Below are positions 33,150 through 43,014 of a stretch of DNA of 64,000 nt, one piece after another. A program made the translations under genes and the position numbers. The notes beneath the pieces are model-generated. The model made no database searches. It was not told the origin of the DNA and saw only the letters and a program-made list of their open reading frames with translations. Every line of letters starts with the position of its first letter. The first letter of the stretch is position 1. Origin of the DNA: Neoarius graeffei (taxonomy: Eukaryota > Chordata > Actinopteri > Siluriformes > Ariidae). Where the stretch lies: assembly GCF_027579695.1 (NCBI RefSeq), contig NC_083589.1, positions 36,786,335 to 36,850,334 of the forward strand, read 5' to 3'.

Positions 33150-34646
33150 ATGGCACGAACAAAGGAGATTTCTGAGGACCTCAGAAAAAGCGTTGTTGAT
33201 GCTCATCAGGCTGGAAAAGGTTACAAAACCATCTCTAAAGAGTTTAGACTCCTCCAATCCACAGTCAGACAGATTGTGTACAAATGGAGGAAATTCAAGA
33301 CCATTGTTACCCTCCCCAGGAGTGGTCAACCAACAAAGATCACTCCAAGAGCAAGGCGTGTAATAGTCGGCAAGGTCACAAAGGACCCCAGGGTCAAGTC
33401 AAATCAAGTTTATTTCTATAGCGCTTTTAACAATAAACATTGTCGCAAAGCAGCTTTACAGAACTTGAATGACTTGAAACATGAGCTAATTTTATCCCAA
33501 ATCCATCCCCAATGAGCAAGCCTGTGGCAAGGAAAAACTCCCTCAGACGACATGAGGAAGAAACCTCAAGAGGAACCAGACTCAAAAGGGAATCCATCTT
33601 CATTTGGGCAACAACAGACAGCCTGACTATAATATTAACAGTTTTAACATGAAGTCAGTTTCGTTGATGGAAACTTGAGTGCAAAACTGTTCATGAAACT
33701 GCAATCCTAAAGTTAGGAAGTCAACTGTAGTTCTCAGCCGTAAAAGCATTTCTGTAAGTGTCCAGAACGTCCTCCAAGTGTGACTGTCAACTGTCCACAT
33801 GGGGCTGTCTTCCACAGGAGTGATGTGATGAGACTCCAACCAGACACAGGGCACCAGGATGGATCAGGCAGGGTAACTTCTAAGCAACTGAAGGCCTCTC
33901 TCACATTGGTTAATGTTCATGAGTCCACCATCAGGAGAACACTGAACAGCAATGGTGTGCATGGCAGGGTTGCAAGGAGAAAACCACTGCTCTCCAAAAA
34001 GAACATTGCTGCTCGTCTGCAGTTTGCTAAAGATCACGTGGACAAGCCAGAAGGTTATTGGAAAAATGTTTTGTGGACGGATGAGACCAAAATAGAACTT
34101 TTTGGTTTAAATGAGAAGCGTTATGTTTGGAGAAAGGAAAACACTGCATTCCAGCATAAGAGCCTTATCCCATCTGTGAAACATGGTGGTGGTAGTATCA
34201 TGGTTTGGGCCTGTTTTGCTGCATCTGGGCCAGGACGGCTTGCCATCATTGATGGAACAATGAATTCTGAATTATACCAGTGAATTCTAAAGGAAAATAT
34301 CAGGACATCTGTCCATGAACTGAATCTCAAGAGAAGGTGGGTCATGCAGCAAGACAACGACCCTAAGCACACAAGTCGTTCTACCAAAGAATGGTTAAAG
34401 AAGAATAAAGTGAATGCTTTGGAATGGCCAAGTCAAAGTCCTGACCTTAATCCAATCGAAATGTTGTGGAAGGACCTGAAGCGAGCAGTTCATGTGAGGA
34501 AACCCACCAACATCCCAGAGTTGAAGCTGTTCTGTACGGAGGAATGGGCTAAAATTCCTCCAAGCCAGTGTGCAGGACTGATCAACAGTTACCGCAAACG
34601 TTTAGTTGCAGTTATTGCTGCACAAGGGGGTCACACCAGATACTGA
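33150..34646 (+). pseudogene. Tc1 transposase, one insertion and one nonsense codon
   Basis: Begins MARTKEISEDLRKSVVDA (paired-like HTH), reaches TKDPRV, and is cut by a retroposon at 33412-33872. It resumes TSKQLKASLTLVNVHEST and keeps WTDETKIELFG (first Asp). A TGA at 34281 follows ELYQ, where relatives have Arg, the product expected from CGA to TGA decay. After it come MQQDNDPKHTSRS (second Asp), [14 protein letters not shown] (Glu, DD34E spacing) and the end AAQGGHTRY. All catalytic residues remain. Confidence 0.93.
33412..33872 (-). mobile_element. CAAGTCAAG-tail retroposon inserted in a transposase
   Basis: Starts CAAGTCAAATCAAGTTTATT and ends at GATGGATCAGG. CAGGGT lies on each side (33407-33412 region and 33869-33874) and is the probable short TSD. 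Same family as 1452 and 40153. Read on the minus strand it has the CTTGA-type tail at its 3' end. Confidence 0.75.
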
Positions 34647-34942
34647 AAGCAAAGGTTCACATACTTTTGCCACTCACAGATATGTAATATTGGATCATTT
34701 TCCTCAATAAATAAATGACCAAGTATAATATTTTTGTCTCATTTGTTTAACTGGGTTCTCTTTATCTACTTTTAGGACTTGTGTGAAAATCTGATGATGT
34801 TTTAGGTCATATTTATGCAGAAATGTAGAAAATTCTAAAGGGTTCACAAACTTTCAAGCACCACTGTAAATGAACCAAAGTCAATATTCTGTGTGACAAC
34901 TCTTTGCTTGAAGAACAAAAATCGTAGTCTCAGGTACAATGA

Positions 34943-35322
34943 AGAAAAAAGAAGAAACCTTTATTTGTCACATGCACACTTCAGGCACAGTGAGAGTCAT
35001 CCTCTGCATTTAACCCATCTGAAGCAGAAAACACACGCGTGCACACACCCAGAGCAGTGGATGGCCATACTACAGCACCCGGGGAGCGGTCAAGGTTAAG
35101 TACCTTGCTCAAGAGCACTTCAGGCTTATAGTTGCCTCATGTTAACCTAACTGCATGTCTTTGGACTGTGGGGGAACCCGGAGCACCCAGAGGAAACCCA
35201 CACAGACATGGGGGGGAACATGCAAACTCCACACAGAAAGACCCCTGTTGGCGGCTGGGCTCGAACCCAGAACCTTCTTGCTGTGAGGCGACATTGCTAA
35301 CCACTACACCACCGTGCCAGCC
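34943..35322 (-). mobile_element. SINE, GTGACAAA-tail subtype
   Basis: Minus-strand copy: AAGAAGAAACCTTTATTTGT tail, GCACTTCAGGCACAGTGAGA, GCTCCGGG-type middle, and tRNA-like head ending CACTACACCACCGTGCCAGC. Confidence 0.9.
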
Positions 35323-35493
35323 TGAGTGAGTGCAGTTTTAGAAGGAAATGAGCTGTAGGCTTTAATGAGCATCTTGCTGAACCAGCCACAGTTCTTCTGG
35401 ACACTTGGACTGTCACACTTGCTTCTTCATTTTGTAACAAATCCCAGTAGCCTTCATTCTGTTTTATTATTATTATTATTTTGTCTGAGCAGT

Positions 35494-35830
35494 GGGCAGC
35501 ACGGTGGTTTAGTGGTTAGCACGGTCACCTCACAGCAAGAAGGTCCGGGCTCGAGCCCCGTGACCAGAAAGGCGAGGGCCTTTCTGTGTGGAGTTTGCAT
35601 GTTCTCCCCGTGTCCGCGTGGGTTTCCTCCGGGTGCTCCGGTTTCCCCCACAGTCCAAAGACATGCAGGTTAGGTTAACTGGTGACTATAAATTGACCGT
35701 AGGTGTGAATGTGAGTGTGAATGGTTGTCTGTGTCTATGTGTCAGCCCTGTGATGACCTGGCGACTTGTCCGGGGTGTACCCCACCTTTCGCCCGTAGTC
35801 AGCTGGGATAGGCTCCAGATAATTAATTGA
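35494..35830 (+). mobile_element. SINE, 3'-shortened
   Basis: Starts GTGGGCAGCACGGTGGTTTA and runs to GGGATAGGCTCCAG, then changes to ATAATTAATTGATGGATGGA, so the usual GATGAGATGAG tail is missing. Confidence 0.88.
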
Positions 35831-36670
35831 TGGATGGATGTCTGACCAGTGACATTTCTCTGTCACATTTTGTTCTGGAAAACTAATGTTTGGAAATCTA
35901 CAGTGATTTTGGACTGACTTGATAATGTAGAAGTAAAACGATAGAAGTAAGGCCCCCCCTAAAAAAAAAAAGTGTGTGTGTGTTTCCTCCTGAGAACCAA
36001 CCCATAGACTTGTGTCCTCTGTAGTTGACATTTGTTTTACGTGCACACCCTCTTACTCTTTCAAGCGATTCACTTGAATCTTGGTGTCTTGTAAAAAGTA
36101 CACCCTGGGCTTTCCGATAATATATCATATGACTCGGAGGTTGCTGGGAAATTCCTTGTAAGGAAATCACAACAAAAGAGAAATTGAGAGAGACATTTTT
36201 TTTCTTGGTTCCCAGGAGGATAGATATGAGGGTGCCTAAACTTGTGCACACTTCTGTACGTTTGATAGTGAACTCCTTTCAGCTGTTCCTCTTTCACTTC
36301 CAAATTCAGACACAGTTGCCAGCTGTTCAGGGGGAAAATGGTGGCTTAAAAAGTTGCTAGATGTCATCAGGTGACGCCACAGGCGATCACAGCATGCCAT
36401 CAGAATCAGGAACAGCTTCGGAAGAGATGAGCTTTATTAGAAGGGTAAAAGAGTGGAAATCTCCCACAAATTATCAGATTTATTCCAAAAAAAAAAAAAA
36501 ATCTTGAACGGCCGTCTCAAATTTGCTTCATACTATATTTTAAAAAATAAATGTCACTATTCCCAATAAATAGTGTGCAGAATATTCAGCTTGTATCTGC
36601 ATTAGTTTAGTTTATTGAGTTTGCCACCTTGACACAAAATAGGGATCATGATGATGATGATGATGATTAT
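35831..36670. other. Unassigned tbc1d22a intron sequence
   Basis: No repeat family recognised; a GAT run lies at 36650-36667. Confidence 0.3.
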
Positions 36671-37433
36671 GGGGTGTTCACACGGCAACTTTTACTCCGG
36701 TGTAGCACCGGGGCTGCCCCGGTAGAGCGTTCACACGGTACAAAGTTATACCGGTGTCGCCCCTGAAAGCTGCTTAAACCGGTGCAAATCTAACCCTGCT
36801 CGGGAGGTGGTTTAAGAAATTTACTCCGGAGTAAATGCTAGTTTGCGGGGCAGCACCGATATAAAATGGGACGTCTGAACGCTCCAGGGGTAGACTCGCT
36901 ACGCGTGAGGAGAGTTGATTACATACGGGCATTGCATAATTTGCATCCTGGTATTTTGCGCTTCCAAAATGGCGAATATCAACAACAACAGAACTGCGTG
37001 TCTTCCAGTGTTGCCAGATTGGGCGGTTTTAAGTGCATTTTGGCGGATTTGAACATATTTTGGGCTGGAAAACGTCAGCAGTATCTGGCAACACCGGTGT
37101 CTTCATCCACGTTGTTTTCCTGGCGCTTGGTGATGCCATGACAACCGGGAAAAGGAAGTACGTTTTCACGCATGTGCATATTTCATTTCCGCATTATTAC
37201 TATCGTTTTTAATTATTACTATCATTTTCGTTTTTAAAACACGGCAGTTTTTGCACGGTCGCAAAAACTGCCATGTGAACGCAAGTGGGGCTGCACCGGT
37301 GCTAACACGCTTCTCTCTAGTAAGCAGGTTTGTGACGTGTGAACGCTCCACAAAATTTACACCGGTGTAAGATATATCGCAACAAAATACATCGGTGCAG
37401 CATCGATGCAAATATGTGCCATGTGAACACCCC
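36671..37433. mobile_element. GGGGTGTTCACACGG-TIR MITE
   Basis: Ends GGGGTGTTCACACGGCAAC and GTGCCATGTGAACACCCC. TAT flanks both sides (36668-36670 and 37434-37436), a possible 3-bp TSD. Repeated CCGGTGTAA/CACCGG motifs are spread in both arms. A 91-bp hAT MITE is inserted at 37006-37096. No transposase. Confidence 0.75.
37006..37096. mobile_element. Ultra-short hAT-like MITE, copy 1 (91 bp)
   Basis: CAGTGTTGCCAGATTGGGCG ... CAGTATCTGGCAACACCG. Perfect 8-bp TSD GTGTCTTC at 36998-37005 and 37097-37104. Three other copies are at 45468, 47451 and 58250. Confidence 0.92.
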
Positions 37434-37955
37434 TATTTAAAGGATTTTACACAGTTGCACGAAGGTATGAAGTTTATCTTCAAGTGGTGAATATATTCAC
37501 GTGTATGTGAAGGGAATGGGTGAAAATATTTTCAACACGAGAAGATAAACTTCATCTCTTGGCACCACCATGTAATGCTCTTTATATTATATGGACACAC
37601 CAACAAAACATGTGCAAGTTAATCAAGAGAATTTAAATTTGACCCGGTTTGCCATTTTGACAAAGTCAGCGGGAAGACGCTGGGAGTGACGCCATCGGAG
37701 TAAAATATCAGGAATTATTATACATACAGGACGCTTTTTCCATGGAATAAAAACGTCGTCTTGTGGTTTTATTGATAGCATGCAATATTGTTAGCATATC
37801 GCTTATCCTCCGTGTATTACGCCACTCTACCCAATGGAGAATGAGCGTTGAATATGGTTTATGATACTGCATGGTTGTCAAGGCAACATGACGTAACACG
37901 TCGGAGAAGTAAAACTTCCGCACGAGTGGGCGACAGTGACCGTTTGTAGACACAC

Positions 37956-38030
37956 ATGGCGACCAGGTTTGCTTCATTAAAAACGGAAGATTTTGAGAAA
38001 ATTTTGGCTGCCAGGTCGCCCCGCTGTTGA
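37956..38030 (+). pseudogene. MATRF exon, copy B
   Basis: Reads MATRFASLKTEDFEKILAAR then SPRC and stops; a donor-like CTGCCAG|GTCGCC follows the conserved part. The pattern (MAxRFASL..EDFE.IL..KDA.NT) resembles the N-terminus of fish KIAA1958/DUF3504-like proteins, which derive from tyrosine-recombinase transposons. The domain beyond the exon is not in this window, so this is a suggestion only. Confidence 0.4.
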
Positions 38031-38267
38031 TGTTGATTTTAAAACTAAGTAAGTAAATTATACAGGTGAAAATAATAATATTTGGGTTGACTGTGCTAAA
38101 GTTGGCCTTCGCTAACACGACACCTGCTGGAAGGTAACTGGACTGCCACACCAACAACGACGAGTCGCGGCTAAGCTCGCATTGGCCTTCGTTAACACTC
38201 TTGCTCAATGCTACACTGGCTGGAAGGTCACTTCCAATTACCGCTAACGGCACTGGGTCACGGGTAA

Positions 38268-38608
38268 TGCTGGGCATAGACTGTGCGATTTTTGGCCCGA
38301 TTTTGACATGATTTTCACTCGTGCAACTATTTTGGAGATCGGGCCGAGTTTTGGCTCAATCGTGCGTCTCGGATCGTGTAGTATACATGGGGTAACGACA
38401 AGCGATTAACACCTCACGACCTCCTCCCGATCGATCGGATGAAAATCAAACCTGTTTGAAATCCTGAGCATCGCATCCGAGCATCGGATCGTATAGTGTG
38501 AGAACAGGAATCGTAAGCTGCGTGCTGTTTACCCCTGCGATTCACTCGTACAGTGTGAGCAGCAGCTGAATACCGCGATTGAAAAAATCGCACAGTGTAT
38601 GCCCAGCT
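38268..38608. mobile_element. MITE with TAA TSD
   Basis: Ends TGCTGGGCATAGACTGTGCG and CGCACAGTGTATGCCCAGCT are inverse. TAA at 38265-38267 and 38609-38611 suggests a PIF/Harbinger-type insertion. The interior has several GATCGGATC-like motifs and no coding region. Confidence 0.8.
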
Positions 38609-38682
38609 TAAGCTAGTGTTGGCCTTTGAGAGTGCTGATATAAAGAGTGTGTGTACCGGTATGTATAATAATAATATTGGGG

Positions 38683-39733
38683 GTGGCATGGTGGTGTAGT
38701 GGTTAGCGCTGTCGCCTCACAGCAAGAAGGTCCGGGTTCGAGCCCCGTGGCTGGCGAGGGCCTTTCTGTGTGGAGTTTGCATGTTCTCCCCGTGTCCGTG
38801 TGGGTTTCCTCTGGGTGCTCTGGTTTCCCCCACAGTCCAAAGACATGCAGGTTAGGTTAACTGGTGACTCTAATGGCCCTTTTCCACTACCCTTTTTCAG
38901 CTCACTTCAGCCCGACACGGCTCGCGTTTCGACTACCAAAGAACAGCACGACTCAGATCGCTTCAGCCCTGCTTAGCCCCTAAAACTCGCACCGTTTTGA
39001 AGTGGGGCTGAAGCGAGCCAAAGCGAGCTGAGTGAGGCTGGGGGCGTGAGCAGACACTCCCCTGTGCACTGATTGGTGAGGAGGAGTGTCCTCACATGCC
39101 CACACACGCCCTGCGAGCACGGTGGGATCTGTAAAACCGGAAGAAGAAGAATTACGAATTACGAGAATTTCTGAAGCCTTATGCGCCTCGCCTCATCTAT
39201 ACGCTCTTGCCAGTATCTGTTGGCGTTGTCGGTGACAACAAGCCACAGCACCAAGACCAGCAACACTAACGACTCCATGTCCTCCATGTTTATTGTTTAC
39301 TATCCGGGTCGTGAGACTACCGCTTAAAAGGTCACTGATGTCACTGTTTGACCCGCCTAACGACATCACGTGACGTCCACCCACTTTCGCTAACTCCACC
39401 CAATGTGTCCACCCACTTCCAGCCAGCACGGTTCAGCGCGGTTGTAGTCGAAATGCAACTTCAATAGCCCCGCTCAGCTCGACTCAGCCCAACTCAGCAC
39501 GGCACGGCTCAGCCCGACTCAGCCGCGTTGGTAGTGGAAAAGCGGCATTAATTGACCGTAGGTGTGAATGTGAGTGTGAATGGTTGTCTGTGTCTATGTG
39601 TCAGCCCTGTGATGACCTGGCGACTTGTCCAGGGTGTACCCCGCCTTTCGCCCGTAGTCAGCTGGGATAGGCTCCAGCTTGCCTGCGACCCTGTAGAACA
39701 GGATAAAGCGGCTACAGATAATGAAATGAGATA
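38683..39733 (+). mobile_element. SINE split by a Harbinger-like element
   Basis: Left part GGTGGCATGGTGGTGTAGTG to CTGGTGACTC; right part ATTGACCGTAGGTGTGAATG to the GATAATGAAATGAGATA tail. The insertion point is the same base of the SINE as in 30978-32033. Confidence 0.92.
38874..39547 (-). mobile_element. Harbinger-like element, copy 3
   Basis: Ends TGGCCCTTTTCCACTACC and GGTAGTGGAAAAGCGGCA. TSD TAA at left and TTA at right (one change). Minus frame from 39289 begins MEDMESLVLLVLVLWLVV, then TDNANRYWQERID. Very close to 31144-31844. Confidence 0.8.
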
Positions 39734-40152
39734 ATAATATTGGCTGGATTTTTTTTTCTTGGTCTATCAGATATATTCAATTGAGCTACTTGTCTTCAAC
39801 TCATTCAATATCATGCTAGCTGAATATATCTGATATCCCATGAAAAACAGCCAGCCAATATTATTTAAATGTCCCTGAGATCTGCGATGTATTTCATATG
39901 AAAAATGCAAGTTTTTCAACACGAGAAGATAAACTTCATATCTTCACACCAGCGTGTGATTTTCTTTTAATTATACAGACACATTCACAAAGTGCCCAAA
40001 TTTATCAAAACAATTCATTGATTTCCTCACGAGTGACCTATAGAGATTTATGTCATGGTTTTGGTTCTCCATGTCCCGGATGGAGCTCGTGTGAAAAATA
40101 TGAGTGGCGTATTTCCCAGTTAAACACTTGTCATTATAATACAGTACGGTAT

Positions 40153-40680
40153 GTCAAGTCAAGTTTATTTGTATCGCGCTTTAACAATAAACATTGAGCT
40201 AATTTGATCCCTAATCTATCCCCACTGAGCACGCCTGTGGCGACGGTTGCCCAAATGAGGAACCCATCCTCATTTGGGCAACAACAGACAACATGACTAT
40301 AACATTAACAGTTTTAACATGAAGTCAGCTTTGTTGATGCTATAGCCCCCCCCACCGACGGAAACCCGAGCGCAAAACCGTTCACGACAACCGCAGTCCC
40401 AAAGTCAGCAAGTCAGCTGCAGTCTCCAGCCACAAAAGCACCACTGCAAGAGTCCAGAGCGTCCTCCAGGCGCGACCCCCAACTGTCCACATGGGGCCAC
40501 CCTCCACAGGAGCGATGCGATGAGACTCCAACCAGACACAGGGCACCAGGATGGATCAGGCAGGTCCGAGGAGCAGAAGAGGTCAGCGTCTCGATCCCAG
40601 GACCGACATGTAACTCAGAGGGACAGATTTGAAGAGGAGGAGAGAGAGAGAGGGAGAAAACCACAGGTTGTTAGCAGGGG
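40153..40680 (-). mobile_element. CAAGTCAAG-tail retroposon, longest copy
   Basis: CAAGTCAAGTTTATTTGTAT, AACAATAAACATTGAGC, then CCAACTGTCCACATGGGGCC and the block GATGGATCAGGCAGGTCCGA, extending further than the copy at 33412. GAGA repeats lie near 40640. No protein frame is recognised. Confidence 0.7.
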
Positions 40681-40687
40681 TTTTTCT

Positions 40688-41400
40688 CGAAAAATTTAGT
40701 CTGAGGGCGCTCACCATGGTGAGGGAGCGAAGCGACCGGGGGGGGGTTGTCCACCCCCCCACCGTGCGAAGCCTTTGAAAAATTGAGGCTACAATGGGAC
40801 ATTCTGAGGCTATCTGAGAGGGAAATTGTAATAAATTGTTTGTCAACATTGAAAAAGAAAGAAGTAATCTTCTTCTGCCCCGGACAGTCTTTGTCTTTCT
40901 TCCGTTTCGTGCCGCGGGATGACATCTTTAAATGCCCAAGTGTCAACAAAAACAACTCGCGAACTACTTCTGTCAAAAGCTCCCGCGCCGGTGGGTGAAA
41001 GGTCATTCAGTCTCGAGAAATCTCACTCTACAAGTCAGCTGACCTTGTATGTAACCCATGTCAAATCTCGCGAGAGCAGCTGCGACAAGTAAACAACTAA
41101 ACATGGCGCCTCAGTCTGGGAAACGCCAATTCGGATTGTTTTTGCACTGTCTGGCGGTGTATCTACTATGATTGGAATATTTTTGGAGTAATTATAACAT
41201 ATTTGATGATCAGACACATTGTCACGTGGTGTTGCTGGGATGTTTTCACGGAGAAAAGATCGTTTTGAGAAAGATTGCATGTTGTGCAGTAGCATATAAG
41301 TGCATGGCCTGAGTGTGACTTGGGGTTCAATCGGCATTTCGGTAAGAGGGTGCAGCGCCCCTGTTCCCCGGTTTAGACGAAAGCCTGGTTAGGTATGCCC
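40688..41400 (-). mobile_element. Probable hAT remnant with an N-terminal exon
   Basis: The minus-strand exon at 40840-40925 and outer CAGGGG (40677) and CCCCTG (41364-41370) motifs suggest a hAT deletion derivative, but no 8-bp TSD matches, so the ends are uncertain. The interior holds CpG-rich sequence such as CTCGCGAGAG. Confidence 0.4.
40836..40925 (-). pseudogene. hAT transposase N-terminal exon with a PIP-box-like motif
   Basis: ATG at 40925 gives MSSRGTKRKKDKDCPGQKK, then ITSFFFNV. A basic run and QKKITSFF, which fits the PCNA-interacting consensus Qxx(I/L/M)xxFF, are typical of N-termini of ZNF862-type hAT transposases. No downstream exon was found. Confidence 0.45.
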
Positions 41401-41404
41401 AACG

Positions 41405-42007
41405 TCACCTGAATAAGGCGGAACAGTATACGTATTGCACTGAGTACAAGCAGGGAGTCCGGCAACTAACTATGACAGCGTAACTAAAAGGGGAGAGCCA
41501 GAAGGAGAAACAGGCATGAGGGAGCCCCGGGACATAAAGCAGGCCAGCCACTACACCGTCAACAAACTCGAGTGGGGACTGACAGCATCCATACATCCCA
41601 GTTTACCAAAACACTCTGTCTGAGGATCCTCCAGATCTACTCCTTTCCCTCATAAACACCATTAACAAAAGGCTTGTATGTCACTGACGTGTGAGAATGA
41701 ACCGTGATGTGTTTCCCTGTATGTTCAGGAGCGTTTTTAAGGAACACAATAGCATTTGAATTGAATTGAATTGATTTGATTTTTTAAAATGTTTTCAACA
41801 AGAAAATGACCTCGTGCATGTGGATTAGGAGTGAGTGTTGCGCTAATGAATGTGAAGTAGGCCTGTCAGTCCAGACATATTAAAAAAGGTGGATTTGAAA
41901 GAGTTCTGTCGTGAGAATTTTGTGCCTCTGAAAATGGATCATTAATGAGGAAAAGTAGCTGAGAATGTACACTAACCAAAGGTGTGTTTCTGTTTTCCTG
42001 TTTGCAG
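41405..42007 (+). other. End of tbc1d22a intron 1
   Basis: No repeat recognised. It closes with a pyrimidine-rich tract and TTTGCAG at 42001-42007, a strong acceptor. Confidence 0.6.
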
Positions 42008-42064
42008 TATACAGCACGTTTATGGAGCCCAGCATCCTCCATTTGATCCTCTCCTCCACGCTAA
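42008..42064 (+). CDS. tbc1d22a: TBC1 domain family member 22A, exon 2
   Basis: A 57-nt exon between TGTTTGCAG| and |GTAAGTG. In the frame carried from exon 1 it reads (S)IQHVYGAQHPPFDPLLHA plus two bases, matching TBC1D22A residues around 21-40. Read in its own ATG frame (MEPSILHL...) it would be meaningless, so the phase from exon 1 matters. Intron 1 is 11,526 bp. The next exon (the TPVKAKR...SDAWD region in homologues) was not found up to 64000, so intron 2 exceeds 21.9 kb. Confidence 0.9.
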
Positions 42065-42291
42065 GTAAGTGTTTAATGTTATTATTATTATTATAAGCTG
42101 TACAGACCAGGAGGAGATGTGATAATTTATTCTAGTTCTGTTCATGTTACGTAAATGTTCTTCTTATAAAAAGCTTCACTCAAGCACCGGGGCTCTGAAA
42201 TATTTTGGGCAAATGACCCTGAATGGACGTTGTGTGAGCCAAAGCCTTGACCATGCTACATTTTTCGAATTCCAAGTTTTTATAATACGGG

Positions 42292-42918
42292 TGTGGCAGC
42301 GGGGGCGTGGTCAAGCGCCGGTCTGTGACCGGAGGGCGGAGTCAGGGAAGGTAAGTGGCAGAATCACTACATCTGATGTCAATTAACCTGTTTGTGTTTG
42401 TGTGTCTTCCCAGTGACCGCGCCCTATATAAAGAGAGAGAGAGAGCAGAGGAAGTGAGCTCTCTCTCCCCAGCCAGATGACTTGTGCGTGTGCGCGTGCA
42501 CGGCTGAGAGAGTGATTTTTGCGTCTGAAAAGAGCAAAATAAACAAAGTTATTGAACTTTATTCTGGCCTGCCGTCTTTCTGTGCTCCTCCCCCTCCTAC
42601 GAACTGCCACAGTGGTGCCGAAACCCGGGACCGAGCACAGAAAGACGTCAGGCCAGAATAAAGTTCAATAACTTGGTTTATTTTGCTCTTTTCAGACGCA
42701 AAAATCACTCTCTCAGCCGTGCGCGCGCACACAAGTCGTCTGGCTGGGGAGAGAGCTCACTTCCTCTGCTCTCTCTCTCTCTTTATATAGGGCGCGGTCA
42801 CTGGGAAGACACACAAACACAGGTTAATTGACATCAGGTGTAGTGATTCTGCCACTTGCCTTCCCTGACTCCACCCTCCGGTCACAGACCGGCGCTTGAC
42901 CACGCCCCCGCTGCCACA
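42292..42918. mobile_element. LTR - PBS - inverted LTR palindrome with one TSD
   Basis: A 320-bp LTR (42292-42611, TGTGGCAGC...GAACTGCCACA) with TATATAAAG and AATAAA signals is followed by TGGTGCCGAAACCCGGGA (42613-42630), a primer-binding-site-like sequence. Then comes the same LTR inverted (42631-42918), lacking about 28 bp of the inner end. The whole is flanked by the 5-bp repeat ACGGG. No gag or pol is present. Confidence 0.85.
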
Positions 42919-43014
42919 ACGGGATTACTGTAACATTTAAACATTTTATTACGTCAGTCAGAAATGTGTGCATAATGTACTGTAAGCTACTGAAAACCAA
43001 AGGAATATCCTGAC

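Larger units (their letters stand above)
32813..34866 (+). mobile_element. Tc1 element, interrupted by a retroposon
   Basis: Ends CAGTGGTGCTTGAAAGTTTG and its inverse, flanked by TA (32811-32812, 34867-34868). It is about 1.6 kb once the 33412-33872 retroposon is set aside. Same family as 28060-30036. The transposase is well preserved apart from the insertion and one stop. Confidence 0.95.
37441..40140 (+). mobile_element. MATRF-exon element, copy B, with nested insertions
   Basis: Begins at TTTTACACAGTTGCACGAAG with the palindromic block GAAGATAAACTTCAT, continues through GTTAGCATATCGCTTATCCT to the exon at 37956, two tandem units (38101-38260), and an end with ATCTGATATCCCATGAAAAA and a second GAAGATAAACTTCATATCTT. 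Nested in it are a MITE (38268-38608) and a SINE (38683-39733) that is itself split. Ends are approximate and no TSD was identified. Confidence 0.6.

Noticed and set aside
37708..38277. 189-codon minus-strand frame
   Set aside because: Antisense to the MATRF element, not kept in the other two copies.
40677..41370. Exact hAT borders for the PIP-box exon element
   Set aside because: CAGGGG and CCCCTG lie at plausible places, but the 8-bp flanks do not match, so borders are left uncertain.
42023..42064. ATG frame MEPSILHLILSS as a signal peptide start
   Set aside because: The exon reads as TBC1D22A in the phase fixed by exon 1; the ATG frame is incidental.
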